Part shown: positions 32,486 to 41,399 of the stretch, in pieces
Layout of the letters: each line of letters begins with the position of its first letter
How positions within the stretch are numbered: the stretch's first letter is position 1
Assembly: GCA_044226195.1 (NCBI GenBank)
Contig: JBGAHO010000020.1
Coordinates: 4,287-68,286 of the forward strand
DNA length: 64,000 nucleotides
Source of the DNA: RPQJ01 sp044226195
GTDB taxonomy: Bacteria > Pseudomonadota > Gammaproteobacteria > Steroidobacterales > Steroidobacteraceae
Reading direction: 5' to 3'
Position numbers and translations under genes: made by a program
Notes under the pieces: model-generated
Seen by the model: only the letters and a program-made list of their open reading frames with translations
Told to the model about the DNA's origin: nothing
Database searches by the model: none

Positions 32486-33172
32486 ATGGCCACGATCCTG
32501 ATTGCCGAGGACGAACCGGCCATCGCCGAGACGGTCGCCTATGCCTTGCGTTCCGAAGGTCACGCCGCGGAACACGTGCTGCTCGGCGAGACGGTCGTAC
32601 CGCGCGTGCGCGCGGGCGGCATCGACCTCGTCATCCTCGACGTCGGGCTGCCCGATGCCAGCGGCTTCGACGTTTGCCGTGCGCTGCGTGCGGCCAGTGA
32701 CGTGCCGGTGATCTTCCTCACGGCGCGGGAGAGCGAGATCGATCGCGTGCTCGGGCTCGAGCTGGGCGCCGACGACTACGTCGTCAAGCCGTTCTCGCCG
32801 CGCGAACTCGTCGCGCGGGTCCGCGCGCAGTTGCGCCGGCGGTCGCCTTCGGCGCAGACACCGTGGGTCGTGACCGGGGCGTTCGAGATCGACCGGGACG
32901 GGCGCCGCGCACGGTACGGCGGCCAGCGGCTCGATCTCACGCGGTACGAATACGGCCTGCTCGAGGCGCTGCTCGAGCGGCCGGGCGCCGTGCTCTCCCG
33001 CGCGCAGCTGATGGATCGCGTGTGGTCCGGCGCGCTCGAGAGCGGCGACCGCACGGTCGACACGCACGTGAAGACGTTGCGAGCGAAGCTGCGCGCCGTC
33101 GGCGGCGAGCCGGCCGAGGCGGCCGTCCGCACGCACCGTGGCATCGGCTATTCGCTCGAAGTCGACGGCTGA
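32486..33172 (+). CDS. creB: two-component response regulator CreB
   Basis: This OmpR/PhoB-type regulator of 228 aa has a receiver domain with phosphoacceptor Asp52 (VILDVGLPDASG), Lys in DYVVKPFSPREL, and a C-terminal winged helix (DLTRYEYGLLEALLERPG, VDTHVKTLRAKLR). The next genes are creC and creD, which identifies it as CreB. In E. coli the system responds to carbon metabolism, in Pseudomonas and Aeromonas it responds to low-mass PBP inhibition. A perfect CreB direct repeat lies upstream of creD. Confidence 0.93.
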   Translation: MATILIAEDEPAIAETVAYALRSEGHAAEHVLLGETVVPRVRAGGIDLVILDVGLPDASGFDVCRALRAASDVPVIFLTARESEIDRVLGLELGADDYVVKPFSPRELVARVRAQLRRRSPSAQTPWVVTGAFEIDRDGRRARYGGQRLDLTRYEYGLLEALLERPGAVLSRAQLMDRVWSGALESGDRTVDTHVKTLRAKLRAVGGEPAEAAVRTHRGIGYSLEVDG

Positions 33173-33178
33173 CCTCCC

Positions 33179-34618
33179 ATGCGGATCGGTCTGCGCATCC
33201 TGCTCGGCTATTTCCTCATCGTGGCGGTGGCGGCGCTGCTGCTCGGTCGCGTATTCGTGCAGGAGGTCAAGCCCGGTGTCCGGCAGGCGATGGAGGACAC
33301 GCTGATCGACACCGCGAACCTGCTGGCGGCGCAGGCCGCGGACGACCTGCGCGCTGGGCAATTGGCGGACGGGCGGTTCGCGTCGAGCGTGCGCTCACTG
33401 ACCGACCGCGACCTCGGCGCCGAGATCTGGGGCTTCACCAAGCGCCGCGTGAGTACGCGCGTCTACGTGACGGACGACCGGGGCATCGTGATCTTCGACT
33501 CGAGCGGCGCCGACGTCGGGCGCGACTATTCGCGCTGGAACGACGTCTACCTCACGCTGCGGGGACGCTACGGCGCGCGCTCGACGCCCGCCGATCCGAA
33601 CGACGAGACGTCCACGGTGATGTACGTCGCGGCACCGATCGTCGATCGCAGCAAGGGCGCCGAGCGCATCATGGGCGTGCTGACGGTCGCCAAGCCCAAC
33701 CAGTCCATCGCTCCGTTCATCGCCCGCAGCCAGCGCACGATCCTGCGCTGGGGCATGGTGCTGCTCGGCACCGCACTGGCCATCGGCCTGCTCGCCTCGT
33801 GGTGGCTGTCGCGCCAGCTCGGCATCCTGCGCCAGTACGCCGATGCCGTGACGGCCGGGGAGCGCGTCGCGCCGCCCGCGGTGCCGGGCGAGTTCGGCGA
33901 CCTCGGCCGGGCACTCGAGACCATGCGCGAGCGCCTCGAGGGCAAGCAGTACGTCGAGCAGTACGTGCATGCCCTCACGCACGAGCTGAAGAGCCCGATC
34001 GCGGCCATTCGCGGCAGCGCCGAACTGGTCGAGGCGGGCGCGGACACCATGCCGGCGGCCGATCGCGCGCGCTTCCTCGCGACCATCCGCGAGCAGGGCG
34101 ACCGCATGGCCGAGATGGTCGACAAGATGCTGGCGCTCGCCGCGGTCGAGCACCGGCAGGCGCTCGAGCAGCCTGACGTCGTGGACCTGGGTGCCGTGGT
34201 GCGCGAGGCCGTGCATCGCCTCGATCCGAAGCTCGCGCGTCGCGGCATCGTCGTCCGCGATTCGGGCGTCGCGGCGTCCGTGCGCGGCGATGCGTTCCTG
34301 CTGCGGCAGGCGGTGATGAACCTCGTCGATAACGCCGCGGACTTCTCACCCGACGGCGCGGTGATCGAGGTGAGTGTCGAACACGACGGGTCGCGCTGCC
34401 GGATCGTGGTCGCGGATCGCGGGGCTGGGGTGCCCGAGTTCGCGCTGGCCCGCGCGTTCGACCGCTTCTACTCGCTGCCGCGCCCGGGCGGCGGCAGTCG
34501 CAGCAGCGGCCTCGGCCTCTGCTTCGTCGCGGAAGTGGCTGCGCTGCACGGCGGCAAGGCCACGCTCGGGCCGCGCGAGGGCGGTGGTGCCATGGCTGCG
34601 ATCGACCTGCCGGGCTGA
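33179..34618 (+). CDS. creC: sensor histidine kinase CreC
   Basis: CreC (479 aa) has a transmembrane segment at about 7-27, a periplasmic sensor of about 155 residues, a second segment (about 184-205), HAMP, and the kinase core with His268 in LTHELKSPIAAIRG, the N box NLVDNAADFSPDG, and DRGAGVP and SSGLGLCFV ATP-lid motifs. It starts six bases after creB. Length and arrangement agree with CreC of other gammaproteobacteria. Confidence 0.92.
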   Translation: MRIGLRILLGYFLIVAVAALLLGRVFVQEVKPGVRQAMEDTLIDTANLLAAQAADDLRAGQLADGRFASSVRSLTDRDLGAEIWGFTKRRVSTRVYVTDDRGIVIFDSSGADVGRDYSRWNDVYLTLRGRYGARSTPADPNDETSTVMYVAAPIVDRSKGAERIMGVLTVAKPNQSIAPFIARSQRTILRWGMVLLGTALAIGLLASWWLSRQLGILRQYADAVTAGERVAPPAVPGEFGDLGRALETMRERLEGKQYVEQYVHALTHELKSPIAAIRGSAELVEAGADTMPAADRARFLATIREQGDRMAEMVDKMLALAAVEHRQALEQPDVVDLGAVVREAVHRLDPKLARRGIVVRDSGVAASVRGDAFLLRQAVMNLVDNAADFSPDGAVIEVSVEHDGSRCRIVVADRGAGVPEFALARAFDRFYSLPRPGGGSRSSGLGLCFVAEVAALHGGKATLGPREGGGAMAAIDLPG

Positions 34619-34619
34619 C

Positions 34620-34635
34620 TTCACCGTCGCTTCAC
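34620..34635 (+). promoter_or_regulatory. CreB box (cre tag) upstream of creD
   Basis: TTCACCGTCGCTTCAC is a perfect TTCAC-N6-TTCAC direct repeat, the known CreB binding motif. It starts two bases after the creC stop codon and 80 bases before the creD ATG, so creD is probably a separate, CreB-activated transcription unit. Confidence 0.8.
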
Positions 34636-34699
34636 ACGGCCCCCATCCTGTCCACGCACGGGACGGGGACACTGGCGCCATTCCCACCCCGGAGGCGCT

Positions 34700-36031
34700 A
34701 TGCGACTGGCGATCAAGATTCTCACCATGCTCGGCCTGGGCCTCGTCGTGCTCGTGCCGGTGGCCATGATCCGCGGGACGGTGCAGGACCGGCAGCAGTA
34801 TCAGGCGGAGGCGGTCGCGGAAGTGGCCCGCAGCACGGCCCGCGAGCAGACGATCGCCGGTCCCGTGCTCGTCGTGCCGTACACGGACACGACCGTCTAC
34901 GAACTGAAGGACTCGAACGGCAAGGCTCGACGCGAGGTGTCCGAGCAGTCGGGCACCCTGGTGTATTTCGCGGACGACCTGGCGCTCAAGGGACAGATGC
35001 GCTCGCTGCCCCGCATGCGCGGACTGTACGAGGTGCGCGTGTTCGAACTCGAATCGACGCTCGCGGCCTCTTTCCGCGTGACGGTGCCGCGCCCGAAGGA
35101 AGCGAACACGACGCGCGTGCCCGGTGAGCCGGTGCTGGGGATCGGCATCTCCGACGTGCGCGGTTTGGTCGGCGCGCCGACCCTGCACGTCGCGGGACGG
35201 CCGGTCGTGCTGCAACAGGGCGCCGGGCGCGGCAACCTCGCCGGTGTCCACGCCACCCTGCCGGTGCCCGCGCTCGAGCAGCCGATGGCGTTCGACGTCG
35301 AATTCCGTTCGGTGCTGCAGGGCACGGAGAACCTCGCCGTGGCCCCGCTGGCGACGCGCAACCGCATCGCCATCGACTCCCCCTGGCCGCATCCGCTGTT
35401 CCACGGCGACTTCCTGCCGCGGCAGCGCGAGATCTCGGCGGACGGCTTCCGTGCGCAGTGGGACATTTCCTCGCTCGCGAGCAATGCGCAGGCGCAGGCA
35501 CGGACGTGGCTGCAGGGTGGCGAGTCGCCCGTGACGTTGCAGGCGATCGGCATCTCGCTGGTCGACCCGGTCAACGTCTACTCGCAGGTCGACCGCGCCA
35601 CCAAGTACGGCATGCTGTTCGTGCTGCTGACCTTCGTCGCCTTCTTCGTGTTCGAGCACCTGAAGCAGCTGCGCATCCACCCGATCCAGTACGCGCTGGT
35701 CGGCTTCGCGGTCGCGATCTTCTTCCTGCTGCTGCTGGCGCTGTCCGAGCGCATCGCGTTCTTCGCGGCCTATGCCGTGGCGGCCGTCGCCTGCGTGGGC
35801 CTGATCGGCTACTACCTGCGGCACGTGCTCGGCGGGTGGCTGCGGGGCGCGGGTTTCGCGGGCCTGCTCGCGACGCTCTACGCGGCGCTGTACGGGCTGC
35901 TGATCAGCGAGGACAACGCCATGGTGCTGGGCGCCGGGCTGCTGTTCCTCATCCTCGCCGCCGTCATGGTGCTGACGCGCAAGGTCGACTGGTACCGCGC
36001 GACCCTGCTGCCGCCGGCGCCGGCGGCCTGA
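34700..36031 (+). CDS. creD: inner membrane protein CreD
   Basis: CreD (443 aa) has one N-terminal membrane segment, a large periplasmic domain (about 35-300), and a C-terminal block of five to six membrane segments containing the typical LLTFVAFFVFEHLKQLRIHPIQYALVG. In E. coli and related bacteria it is the main CreBC target and affects envelope integrity and colicin E2 tolerance. The ATG has a GGAGG-like site (CCGGAGGCGCT) in front. Confidence 0.93.
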   Translation: MRLAIKILTMLGLGLVVLVPVAMIRGTVQDRQQYQAEAVAEVARSTAREQTIAGPVLVVPYTDTTVYELKDSNGKARREVSEQSGTLVYFADDLALKGQMRSLPRMRGLYEVRVFELESTLAASFRVTVPRPKEANTTRVPGEPVLGIGISDVRGLVGAPTLHVAGRPVVLQQGAGRGNLAGVHATLPVPALEQPMAFDVEFRSVLQGTENLAVAPLATRNRIAIDSPWPHPLFHGDFLPRQREISADGFRAQWDISSLASNAQAQARTWLQGGESPVTLQAIGISLVDPVNVYSQVDRATKYGMLFVLLTFVAFFVFEHLKQLRIHPIQYALVGFAVAIFFLLLLALSERIAFFAAYAVAAVACVGLIGYYLRHVLGGWLRGAGFAGLLATLYAALYGLLISEDNAMVLGAGLLFLILAAVMVLTRKVDWYRATLLPPAPAA

Positions 36032-36042
36032 GGCCTCCGCGG

Positions 36043-36066
36043 GGCGGCGTGCCGGGTGCCGCCGCC
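36043..36066. terminator. hairpin between convergent creD and M28 peptidase genes
   Basis: A 7-bp GC stem (GGCGGCG/CGCCGCC-type pairing, loop of 10) lies in the 39-base gap between the two genes. No T run follows on either side, so it is a weak candidate. Confidence 0.3.
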
Positions 36067-36070
36067 TCGC

Positions 36071-37747
36071 TTACTTCGATCGCTGCGCGGAGCTCGCGTC
36101 GCGGGTGGCCCGGAACTCCGAGCCGCGGTTCCAGTTCGGCCAGGCGCGCGAGTCCGCGAGGTCGCGCGTGATCCGGTAGACCAGGGTCATGTCTTCGACG
36201 GCGCCGCTCAGGTCCCAGTCGGGACTCCAGCGGTCGCAGGCCTGGTGGTAGCACTTGTCCGTGTATTCCTGCACCCAGCGATCGCCGGCCTCGCGCCCGC
36301 CGTTCACGAGGTCGTGGCCGCCCCCCATCCCCATGAAAAGCAGCGTCGGCACGCCGCGCTTCGCGAACGGGAAGTGATCGGCGCGGAAAGCGAGTCCGCG
36401 CTCGGGCTTGCCGTCCGGCGTGACGACGCGGTGCTGTCGCGCCGCTTCGCGAGCCAGGTAGCCCTCGAGTTCGTTCTGGCCGGCGCCCACCAGCACGATG
36501 TCGTGCGCGCGGCCGTTCGGCTGCAGCACGTCGAGGGTGACGTTGGCCGCGGTCCGGTCCAGCGCGGGTCCGGCCTGCGAGGCGTAGTACTCGGAGCCGA
36601 GCAGGTTGCGTTCCTCCGCCGTCCAGGCCGCGAACACCACGGAGCGCTGCGGTCGCGGGCCCGACTGGAACGCCCGCGCGACTTCCAGCACGCCGGCGAT
36701 GCCGATGCCGTCGTCGAGCGCGCCCGCGCGGAACCGGTGACCGTCCGCATCCGGCGCACCCTCGCCGTACGCGTCCCAGTGCGCGCCGACCATGACGGTT
36801 TCGTCCGGATGACGCGTGCCGGTGATGCGGCCGAGCACGTTGTGGCTCACGACCTGCGTGTGCTGCAGCGGGAAATCCGCCGAGAAGCGGGCGCCCGGCA
36901 GCGTGACCGGCCGGAACGCGGCGCTGCGAGCGCTCTTCTTCAGCGCCTCAAAGTCGAGGCCGACGTCCGCGAACAGCTTCACCGCCGTGTCGTGATGCAG
37001 CCACGCCTGCAACAGCAGCTTCTGCTGCGCTGGGTCGGTGCGCAGGATGTCGTAGCCTTCGCCGTTCGGTGCGATGGCCGTCTTCCAGCCGTAGGCGGCG
37101 GGTGCGGTCTCGTGCACGATCAACGCGGCGATCGCGCCGCGGCGCGCGGCCTCCTCGTACTTGTACGTCCAGCGGGCGTAATACGTCGCCGCTCGCCCGC
37201 CGAACCGGCCATACGCGTCCTCGCCCGGCACGGCTTCGAAGTCGGGGTCGTTCACGAGGAAGACCGCGACCTTGCCGCGCAGGTCCGCGTCCTTGTAGTC
37301 GTCCCAGTGGCGCTCGGGCGCGGTCACGCCGTACCCCACGAACACGAGCGGCGCCTGCTCGATGAGCACGCGATCGACCGGTCGCAGTGCGAGCGCGGCC
37401 ACGTCGACCTGCTGCACGAGCGGCCGGCGCTGGTCGCCGATCGTCACACCCATGGCCGCATCGACCGGGACCTGCGTGCGCACGAGCGGCACGGCCTGCA
37501 GGTACGAACCGTCGGTGCCGGCGGGTTCGAGGCCGACGGCCTTGAACTGCGCGACGAGATAGTCGAGAGTCTTCGCTTCACCCGGCGTGCCCGGCGCACG
37601 CCCTTCGAACGCGTCGTCGGCCAGCGTCCGCACGATGGCGGACACGCGCGTCGCATCGATGATCGGGGCGGGCCCGCCGGCGCCGGCCGATGCGGCCAGG
37701 GCGAGCAGGGTCGATGCGAGTGCCGCGCGGCGGGCCAGTGCGTTCAT
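36071..37747 (-). CDS. secreted M28-family zinc aminopeptidase
   Basis: The 558-aa product has a signal peptide (about 1-24), an N-terminal domain with an inserted PA-like region (APLVFVGYGVTAPERHWDDYKDADLRGKV), and an M28 catalytic domain with metal-site motifs GAHWDAYG, LDDGIGIAGVLE and WTAEERNLLGS, and a later H in HQACD. Such enzymes release N-terminal residues or dipeptides from peptides in the periplasm or outside. The ATG overlaps the stop of the monooxygenase gene (ATGA), a tight coupling with no obvious pathway explanation. Confidence 0.88.
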   Translation of the reverse strand: MNALARRAALASTLLALAASAGAGGPAPIIDATRVSAIVRTLADDAFEGRAPGTPGEAKTLDYLVAQFKAVGLEPAGTDGSYLQAVPLVRTQVPVDAAMGVTIGDQRRPLVQQVDVAALALRPVDRVLIEQAPLVFVGYGVTAPERHWDDYKDADLRGKVAVFLVNDPDFEAVPGEDAYGRFGGRAATYYARWTYKYEEAARRGAIAALIVHETAPAAYGWKTAIAPNGEGYDILRTDPAQQKLLLQAWLHHDTAVKLFADVGLDFEALKKSARSAAFRPVTLPGARFSADFPLQHTQVVSHNVLGRITGTRHPDETVMVGAHWDAYGEGAPDADGHRFRAGALDDGIGIAGVLEVARAFQSGPRPQRSVVFAAWTAEERNLLGSEYYASQAGPALDRTAANVTLDVLQPNGRAHDIVLVGAGQNELEGYLAREAARQHRVVTPDGKPERGLAFRADHFPFAKRGVPTLLFMGMGGGHDLVNGGREAGDRWVQEYTDKCYHQACDRWSPDWDLSGAVEDMTLVYRITRDLADSRAWPNWNRGSEFRATRDASSAQRSK

Positions 37748-39213
37748 GTCTCGTAGTCCTCCAGCCGCGCCTCGCGCAGCAGCCGCTGGTAGCGGATGGT
37801 GCTGTGCGGCCAGTTGTTGGTAATGGTGCCGTCCGCCAGCTTGTACCAGCTCGCGCCGATCGTGGCCCACACGGACTTCGCGAGGTCCTGCTGCAGGCGG
37901 CGGTTGTACTCGTCCATCACGTCGCGGCGCACGTCGGCCCGGCGCAGGCAGCGGGACTGCAGCTTCTGCACGAGGTCGACGATGTAGCCGACCTGCGCCT
38001 CGATCATCACCAGGATGCTGTTGTGGCCGAGGTTGGTGTTGGGCCCGTACAGCATGAAGAAGTTCGGAAACCCGCTCACCGTCACGCCGAGGTAGGCGTG
38101 CGCGCCGCGCGACCACTCGCTGCGCAGGTCGATGCCGCGCGCGCCGGTCACCTGCATCGGCGCGAGGAATTCGGTGCTCTTGAAGCCCGTGGCGTACACG
38201 ATCACGTCCGCCGCGATCGTGCTGCCGGCGCGCGTCCGGATGCCGTGCGGCAGGATCGCCTCGATGCCGTCGGTGACGAGCTCGACGTTCGGTCGCGTGA
38301 GCGTCGGGTAGTAGTCGTCGTTGAAGAGCACGCGCTTGGCGCCGATCGGGTAGTCGGGCGTGAGCTTCGCGCGCAGCGCCGGGTCGCGGACCTGCCGGTG
38401 CAGGTGGCGCAACGACTTCCAGCGTGCGATCGCCTGCACCCACTTCACCTGCTTCATGAGCGGCGTCAGCTGCATTTCGCCGAAGAAGAACCACTGGAAG
38501 TCGTGGTAGGCCTTGGCGAGGCGCGGGTGGCGCGTCAGCAGGCGCTGGGTGCGCGGCCAGTACAGGCGGTCCTTGCGCGGCATGAGCCAGTTGGCCGAGC
38601 GCTGGAACACGGTCAGGCGCGCGACCTGCGGCGCGATCTGCGGCACGAACTGCACGGCGCTCGCCGCGCTGCCGACCACGGCGACGCGCTTGCCGGTGAG
38701 GTCGACCGAGTGGTCCCACTGCGCCGAGTGGAACTGCGCTCCGGCGAAGGATTCGCGCCCCTTGATGTCGGGGATCGACGGGCGGTTCAGCTGCCCGACG
38801 CCGGCAATGACGTAGTCCGCCTCGAGGCGGGCGCCGTCGCTGCACTCGAGGCGCCAGGTGTTCGTCGTGTCGTCGAAGCTCGCGCGCTCCACCGCGCAAT
38901 TGAAGCGGCAGTGCGGCAGCAGGCCGTGCTTCACGGCGCACTCGGCCGAATAGGCCAGCAGTTCGGGCTGCCAGGCGAAGCGCCGGCTCCAGTCGGTCTT
39001 CTGCGCGAACGAGAAGCTGTAGAGGAACGACGGGGCGTCGCACGACGCGCCGGGATAGGTGTTGTCGCGCCAGGTGCCGCCGAGCGTCGCGGCCTTCTCG
39101 AGGATCACGAAGTCGTCGAGTTTCGCGGCCTTGAGCTTCATGCCCATGCACAGGCCGGAGTGCCCGGCGCCGATGATCGCAAAGCGGACGCGGCTGGCGT
39201 TGGGTGCGCTCAT
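37744..39213 (-). CDS. flavin-containing Baeyer-Villiger-type monooxygenase
   Basis: This 489-aa enzyme has an FAD motif GAGHSG at 15-20, the GGTWRDNTYPGASCD segment, a second dinucleotide fold GSAASA for NADPH near residue 180, and FAGAQFHSAQWDH, which fits the Baeyer-Villiger fingerprint FxGxxxHxxxW. It should oxidise a ketone to an ester or lactone, or a heteroatom; the substrate cannot be read from sequence. Steroid or long-chain ketone substrates are common for this group. Its stop overlaps the start of the M28 peptidase gene. Confidence 0.88.
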   Translation of the reverse strand: MSAPNASRVRFAIIGAGHSGLCMGMKLKAAKLDDFVILEKAATLGGTWRDNTYPGASCDAPSFLYSFSFAQKTDWSRRFAWQPELLAYSAECAVKHGLLPHCRFNCAVERASFDDTTNTWRLECSDGARLEADYVIAGVGQLNRPSIPDIKGRESFAGAQFHSAQWDHSVDLTGKRVAVVGSAASAVQFVPQIAPQVARLTVFQRSANWLMPRKDRLYWPRTQRLLTRHPRLAKAYHDFQWFFFGEMQLTPLMKQVKWVQAIARWKSLRHLHRQVRDPALRAKLTPDYPIGAKRVLFNDDYYPTLTRPNVELVTDGIEAILPHGIRTRAGSTIAADVIVYATGFKSTEFLAPMQVTGARGIDLRSEWSRGAHAYLGVTVSGFPNFFMLYGPNTNLGHNSILVMIEAQVGYIVDLVQKLQSRCLRRADVRRDVMDEYNRRLQQDLAKSVWATIGASWYKLADGTITNNWPHSTIRYQRLLREARLEDYET

Positions 39214-39258
39214 ATCTCGTGTCCCCGATCGGGCGATGGTGTGACCAGCATGCAGCGT

Positions 39259-39978
39259 TCAGCGCAGGCTCGCCAGATAGGAGGTGCCGCCGAGCGCCAT
39301 CATCTGGCGGATGATCCACGCCTGTCGGTTGCGGACGTAACGCGAGGGCGCGTCGACCCGGAAGCGCTTCGGCGCCGGCAGCACGGCGGCCAGCAGCGCC
39401 GCCTGCGACGTGGTGATCCGGCGCGCATCCGCGTGGAAGAACCGCTGGCTCGCGGCCTGCACGCCATACGTCCCGCGCCCGAACTCGACGATGTTCAGGT
39501 AGACCTCGAGGATGCGCTGCTTGCTCCACAGCGCCTCGATCAGCACCGTGATGCCGGCTTCCAGGCCCTTGCGGACCCAGCTGTGGCCCGGCCAGAGGAA
39601 CAGGTTCTTGGCGACCTGCTGCGAGATCGTGCTCGCACCGCGCGTGCGACGCCCGCGCTCACGGGCCTCGAGGGCCTTGTCGATCTGCTTGAAGTCGAAG
39701 CCGTTGTGGTCCGGGAAGCGCTGGTCCTCGGAGGCGATCACGGCCAGCGCGGCCTGCTTCGAGATCTGGTTCCAGTCGCGCCACTCGTGGCGGAACTCGT
39801 AACCCGGCTCGCTCGAGAACAGCGCGCCGATGCGGCTCTCGACCATGAAGGCGGTGAACGGCGGATCGATCCAGCGGAAGGCGACCACCGCCGCCACCGT
39901 CAGCGAAACCCAGGCGGCGACGGCGAGGAACAGCCCGCGCAGGAGCCTGCGCGCGAGTCCGCGCCGTGCCTTCGCCAT
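39259..39978 (-). CDS. mtgA: monofunctional peptidoglycan glycosyltransferase
   Basis: MtgA (239 aa) polymerises lipid II without transpeptidation. A single membrane anchor lies at about 13-36; the GT51 motifs are ASEDQRFPDHNGFD with catalytic Glu84, RGASTISQQVAKNLFLW, and EVYLNIVEFGRGTYGVQAAS. It lies 10 bases before the cyclophilin gene stop and adds to the many cell-wall genes in this window. Confidence 0.94.
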   Translation of the reverse strand: MAKARRGLARRLLRGLFLAVAAWVSLTVAAVVAFRWIDPPFTAFMVESRIGALFSSEPGYEFRHEWRDWNQISKQAALAVIASEDQRFPDHNGFDFKQIDKALEARERGRRTRGASTISQQVAKNLFLWPGHSWVRKGLEAGITVLIEALWSKQRILEVYLNIVEFGRGTYGVQAASQRFFHADARRITTSQAALLAAVLPAPKRFRVDAPSRYVRNRQAWIIRQMMALGGTSYLASLR

Positions 39979-39988
39979 GGGGGCGGGA

Positions 39989-40483
39989 TCAGGCCTTCGG
40001 GTCGATGCGCTTGGCGCTCTTCACGACGATCGGCTCGAGCGGAACGTCGTCGTGCATGCCCTTGCGACCGGTCTTGACCTGCGCCATCGCGTCGATCACG
40101 GCCATGCCTTCGGTCACGTGGCCGAACACGGCATAGCCGGCGCCCCCGCGACCCGGGTCGAGGAACGCGTTGTCGACGAGGTTGATGAAGAACTGCGAGG
40201 TCGCGCTGTGCGGGTCGTTGGTGCGCGCCATCGACAGCGTGCCGCGGCGGTTCTTGAGGCCGTTGTCCGCCTCGTTCTTGATCGGGGCCCGCGTCGGCTT
40301 CTGCTTCATGTCGGCCGTCATGCCGCCGCCCTGGACGACGAAGCCGGGGATGACCCGATGGAACACGGTGTCGTCGAAATGGCCGGCCTCGGCGTAGTCG
40401 AGGAAGTTCTGCGCGGAGATCGGGGCTTCCTGGTCGAACAGTTCGACGGTGAAGTCGCCGAGCGAGGTTTCGAATCGGATCAT
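39989..40483 (-). CDS. ppiB: cyclophilin-type peptidyl-prolyl isomerase B
   Basis: The ATG at 40483 gives 164 residues, the same length as E. coli PpiB. Active-site elements FHRVIPGFVVQGG, LSMARTNDPHSATSQFFINL and YAVFGHVTEGM are present. There is no signal peptide, so the enzyme is cytoplasmic. The gene follows prmC at 61 bases and precedes mtgA. Confidence 0.93.
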   Translation of the reverse strand: MIRFETSLGDFTVELFDQEAPISAQNFLDYAEAGHFDDTVFHRVIPGFVVQGGGMTADMKQKPTRAPIKNEADNGLKNRRGTLSMARTNDPHSATSQFFINLVDNAFLDPGRGGAGYAVFGHVTEGMAVIDAMAQVKTGRKGMHDDVPLEPIVVKSAKRIDPKA

Positions 40484-40544
40484 GACGGGGCCCTGGAATG
40501 AATGCGGAACGGGGCGGGAATAGTGAACGGCCGGCCGGCCGATG

Positions 40545-41399
40545 TCACGCCCCTCCGGGCAGCCGGCCCTCGGTGGACCGGTCGAGGCCGGCGAGGTCGC
40601 GGACCGTCCGGACATCGGTCAGTCCGGCCCGTTCGAACAGGGCGCGCACGTCGTGCCCCTGCCGGTCGCCATGCTCCACGATCAGCCAGCCGCCGGCTTG
40701 CAGGTGCAGCGGGGCGCCGGCGGCCACGATGGCCACGGCCTCGAGCCCCGTCGGCCCGGCGAACAGGGCGCCCGGCGGCTCGTACCGTCGCACGCCCGGC
40801 TCGACCCGCGGGTCGTCGGTCGCGATGTAGGGCGGATTGCTGGCAATGAGGTCGAAGCGCTCGCCGGCCACCGGCTCGAACCACGAGCCGCCGCGGACCT
40901 CGACGTTGCCGAGTCCGAGTCGCGCGGCATTGCGCCGGGTGAGATCGAGCGCGGCGTCGGCCACGTCGGTGGCGACGATCCGTGCGTCGGGGCGTTCCTG
41001 TGCCAGGGCCAGGGCCACGGCGCCACTGCCGCAGGCGAGGTCGAGCACCCCGCATGCGGTGTCGGCGGGCAGCCGGGCCAGCGCGAGCTCGACCAGCAGT
41101 TCGGTCTCGGGCCGCGGGATGAGCACGCCAGGGCCGACCTCGAGCGGCAGCGACCAAAACTCGCGCGTGCCGAGGATGTACGCGACGGGTTCGCCGTGGC
41201 TGCGTCGCGTGACATGGGCCTCGTAACGGTCGGTCGCCTCGCAGTCGAGGATGCGTTCTTCCGGGTGGGCGAGCAGGTACGAGCGTGGCTTGCCGAGCGC
41301 GGCGGCCAGCAGGATCTCGGCCTCGATCCGCGGCTCGGCGCTGTGGCGTGCGAGGCGGCGGACGCCTTCCTCGAGCAGTGCGGCGATTTCGGTGGCCAC
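40545..41399 (-). CDS. prmC: peptide chain release factor glutamine methyltransferase
   Basis: PrmC (284 aa) methylates the glutamine of the GGQ motif in release factors RF1 and RF2. The SAM motif VLDLACGSGAVALAL and the catalytic NPPYI are present, with PVAYILGTREFWSL in the N-terminal domain. The start codon is GTG, directly abutting the prfA stop (TAAGTG). The substrate RF1 is encoded just upstream, the usual prfA-prmC pairing. Confidence 0.95.
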   Translation of the reverse strand: MATEIAALLEEGVRRLARHSAEPRIEAEILLAAALGKPRSYLLAHPEERILDCEATDRYEAHVTRRSHGEPVAYILGTREFWSLPLEVGPGVLIPRPETELLVELALARLPADTACGVLDLACGSGAVALALAQERPDARIVATDVADAALDLTRRNAARLGLGNVEVRGGSWFEPVAGERFDLIASNPPYIATDDPRVEPGVRRYEPPGALFAGPTGLEAVAIVAAGAPLHLQAGGWLIVEHGDRQGHDVRALFERAGLTDVRTVRDLAGLDRSTEGRLPGGA

